The position numbers and the translations under genes were made by a program. From Alkalibacterium putridalgicola (GTDB lineage Bacteria; Bacillota; Bacilli; Lactobacillales; Carnobacteriaceae_A): DNA of 64,000 bases. The notes under the pieces are model-generated. The model was given only the letters and a program-made list of their open reading frames with translations, had not been told where the DNA came from and did no database searches. This document shows, piece by piece, positions 63,837 through 64,000 of this stretch; position 1 is the stretch's first letter, and each line of letters starts with the position of its first letter. The stretch lies in assembly GCF_900109825.1 (NCBI RefSeq), contig NZ_FOBL01000006.1, positions 25,324 to 89,323 on the forward strand. Direction: 5' to 3'.

Positions 63837-64000
63837 CTTCGGTTGGTTCCACGCTTGTTTTTATTTCTGAGCGCCGAATCTGCACTTACTTCGGTCGTTT
63901 GAAACCATTCAACACCTTCTACTTACCGAACTTCTCCTTCTTCGACACTTAGGATGCTTATCTTTATTCCTATCGACCGAACCGGCACCTACTTCGGTCG
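63837..64000. repeat. Intergenic array C of degenerate 51-52 bp units, continuing past the window
   Basis: CTTCGG or CTTCGA falls at 63837, 63889, 63940 and 63992, and CCGAA at 63874, 63926 and 63977, giving steps of 52, 51 and 52. Two units contain dyads with an 11-base loop: CCGAA/TTCGG around TCTGCACTTAC, and CGACCGAA/TTCGGTCG around CCGGCACCTAC. The unit sequence is unlike arrays A and B; the period is the same. No gene is seen here. Confidence 0.75.

Overview
The window reads as a low-GC Gram-positive chromosome, most likely a member of the Lactobacillales close to Carnobacteriaceae (Alkalibacterium or Marinilactibacillus-like). This is inferred from tdk-prfA-prmC, a glgBCDAP operon, Spx, RpiR and LacI regulators, AGGAGG-type ribosome binding sites and many sigma-A promoters; no 16S gene is present to prove it. 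There is no phage, insertion sequence or CRISPR array.

Layout. 0-7.7 kb: prmC (partial), prfA and tdk, then manA, then a TetR-controlled heterodimeric ABC exporter. 7.8-14 kb: single housekeeping genes (AI-2E family membrane protein, lactonase, flavin reductase, PTS EIIA-Glc, UppP, purine permease). 14-22.5 kb: complete glycogen operon glgB-C-D-A-P. 22.7-30 kb: NfeD-FloA membrane operon, a phasin-like/UbiB/aromatic-acid-exporter operon, aldo/keto reductase, Spx and a YrhK-like protein. 30-36 kb: rbsRKDACB ribose operon behind an RbsR-like/CcpA site. 36-42.5 kb: gluconate kinase, NAD-type 6-phosphogluconate dehydrogenase, GH4 6-phospho-alpha-glucosidase, PTS EIICB and an RpiR regulator. 42.9-50.7 kb: xylan module: sugar ABC importer without ATPase behind a textbook XylR operator and cre, GH10 xylanase, acetylxylan-esterase-like SGNH hydrolase and a ROK kinase. 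50.7-64 kb: GGT-like enzyme, two glyoxalase-fold proteins, AEC transporter, iron chaperone, tRNA-Leu, HAD phosphatase, SprT, Tex, two phosphoesterases and a YknXYZ/MacAB-like efflux operon.

The genes form a carbohydrate-centred region. Imported ribose, alpha-glucosides and xylo-oligosaccharides feed glycolysis and the pentose phosphate route, manA handles mannose-6-P, and excess hexose goes to glycogen. The EIIA-Glc protein in the window can serve the EIICB, which lacks its own EIIA.

The least explained structure is non-coding. Three intergenic stretches (3.06-3.39, 55.0-55.37 and 63.84-64.0 kb, plus a weaker one at 12.53-12.76 kb) are built from degenerate units of 51-53 bp. Each stretch has its own unit sequence, each begins right after a transcription terminator, and many units carry a dyad. 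Two further stretches (48.93-49.10 and 52.95-53.05 kb) have a strong promoter and a terminator of their own and look like small RNAs.
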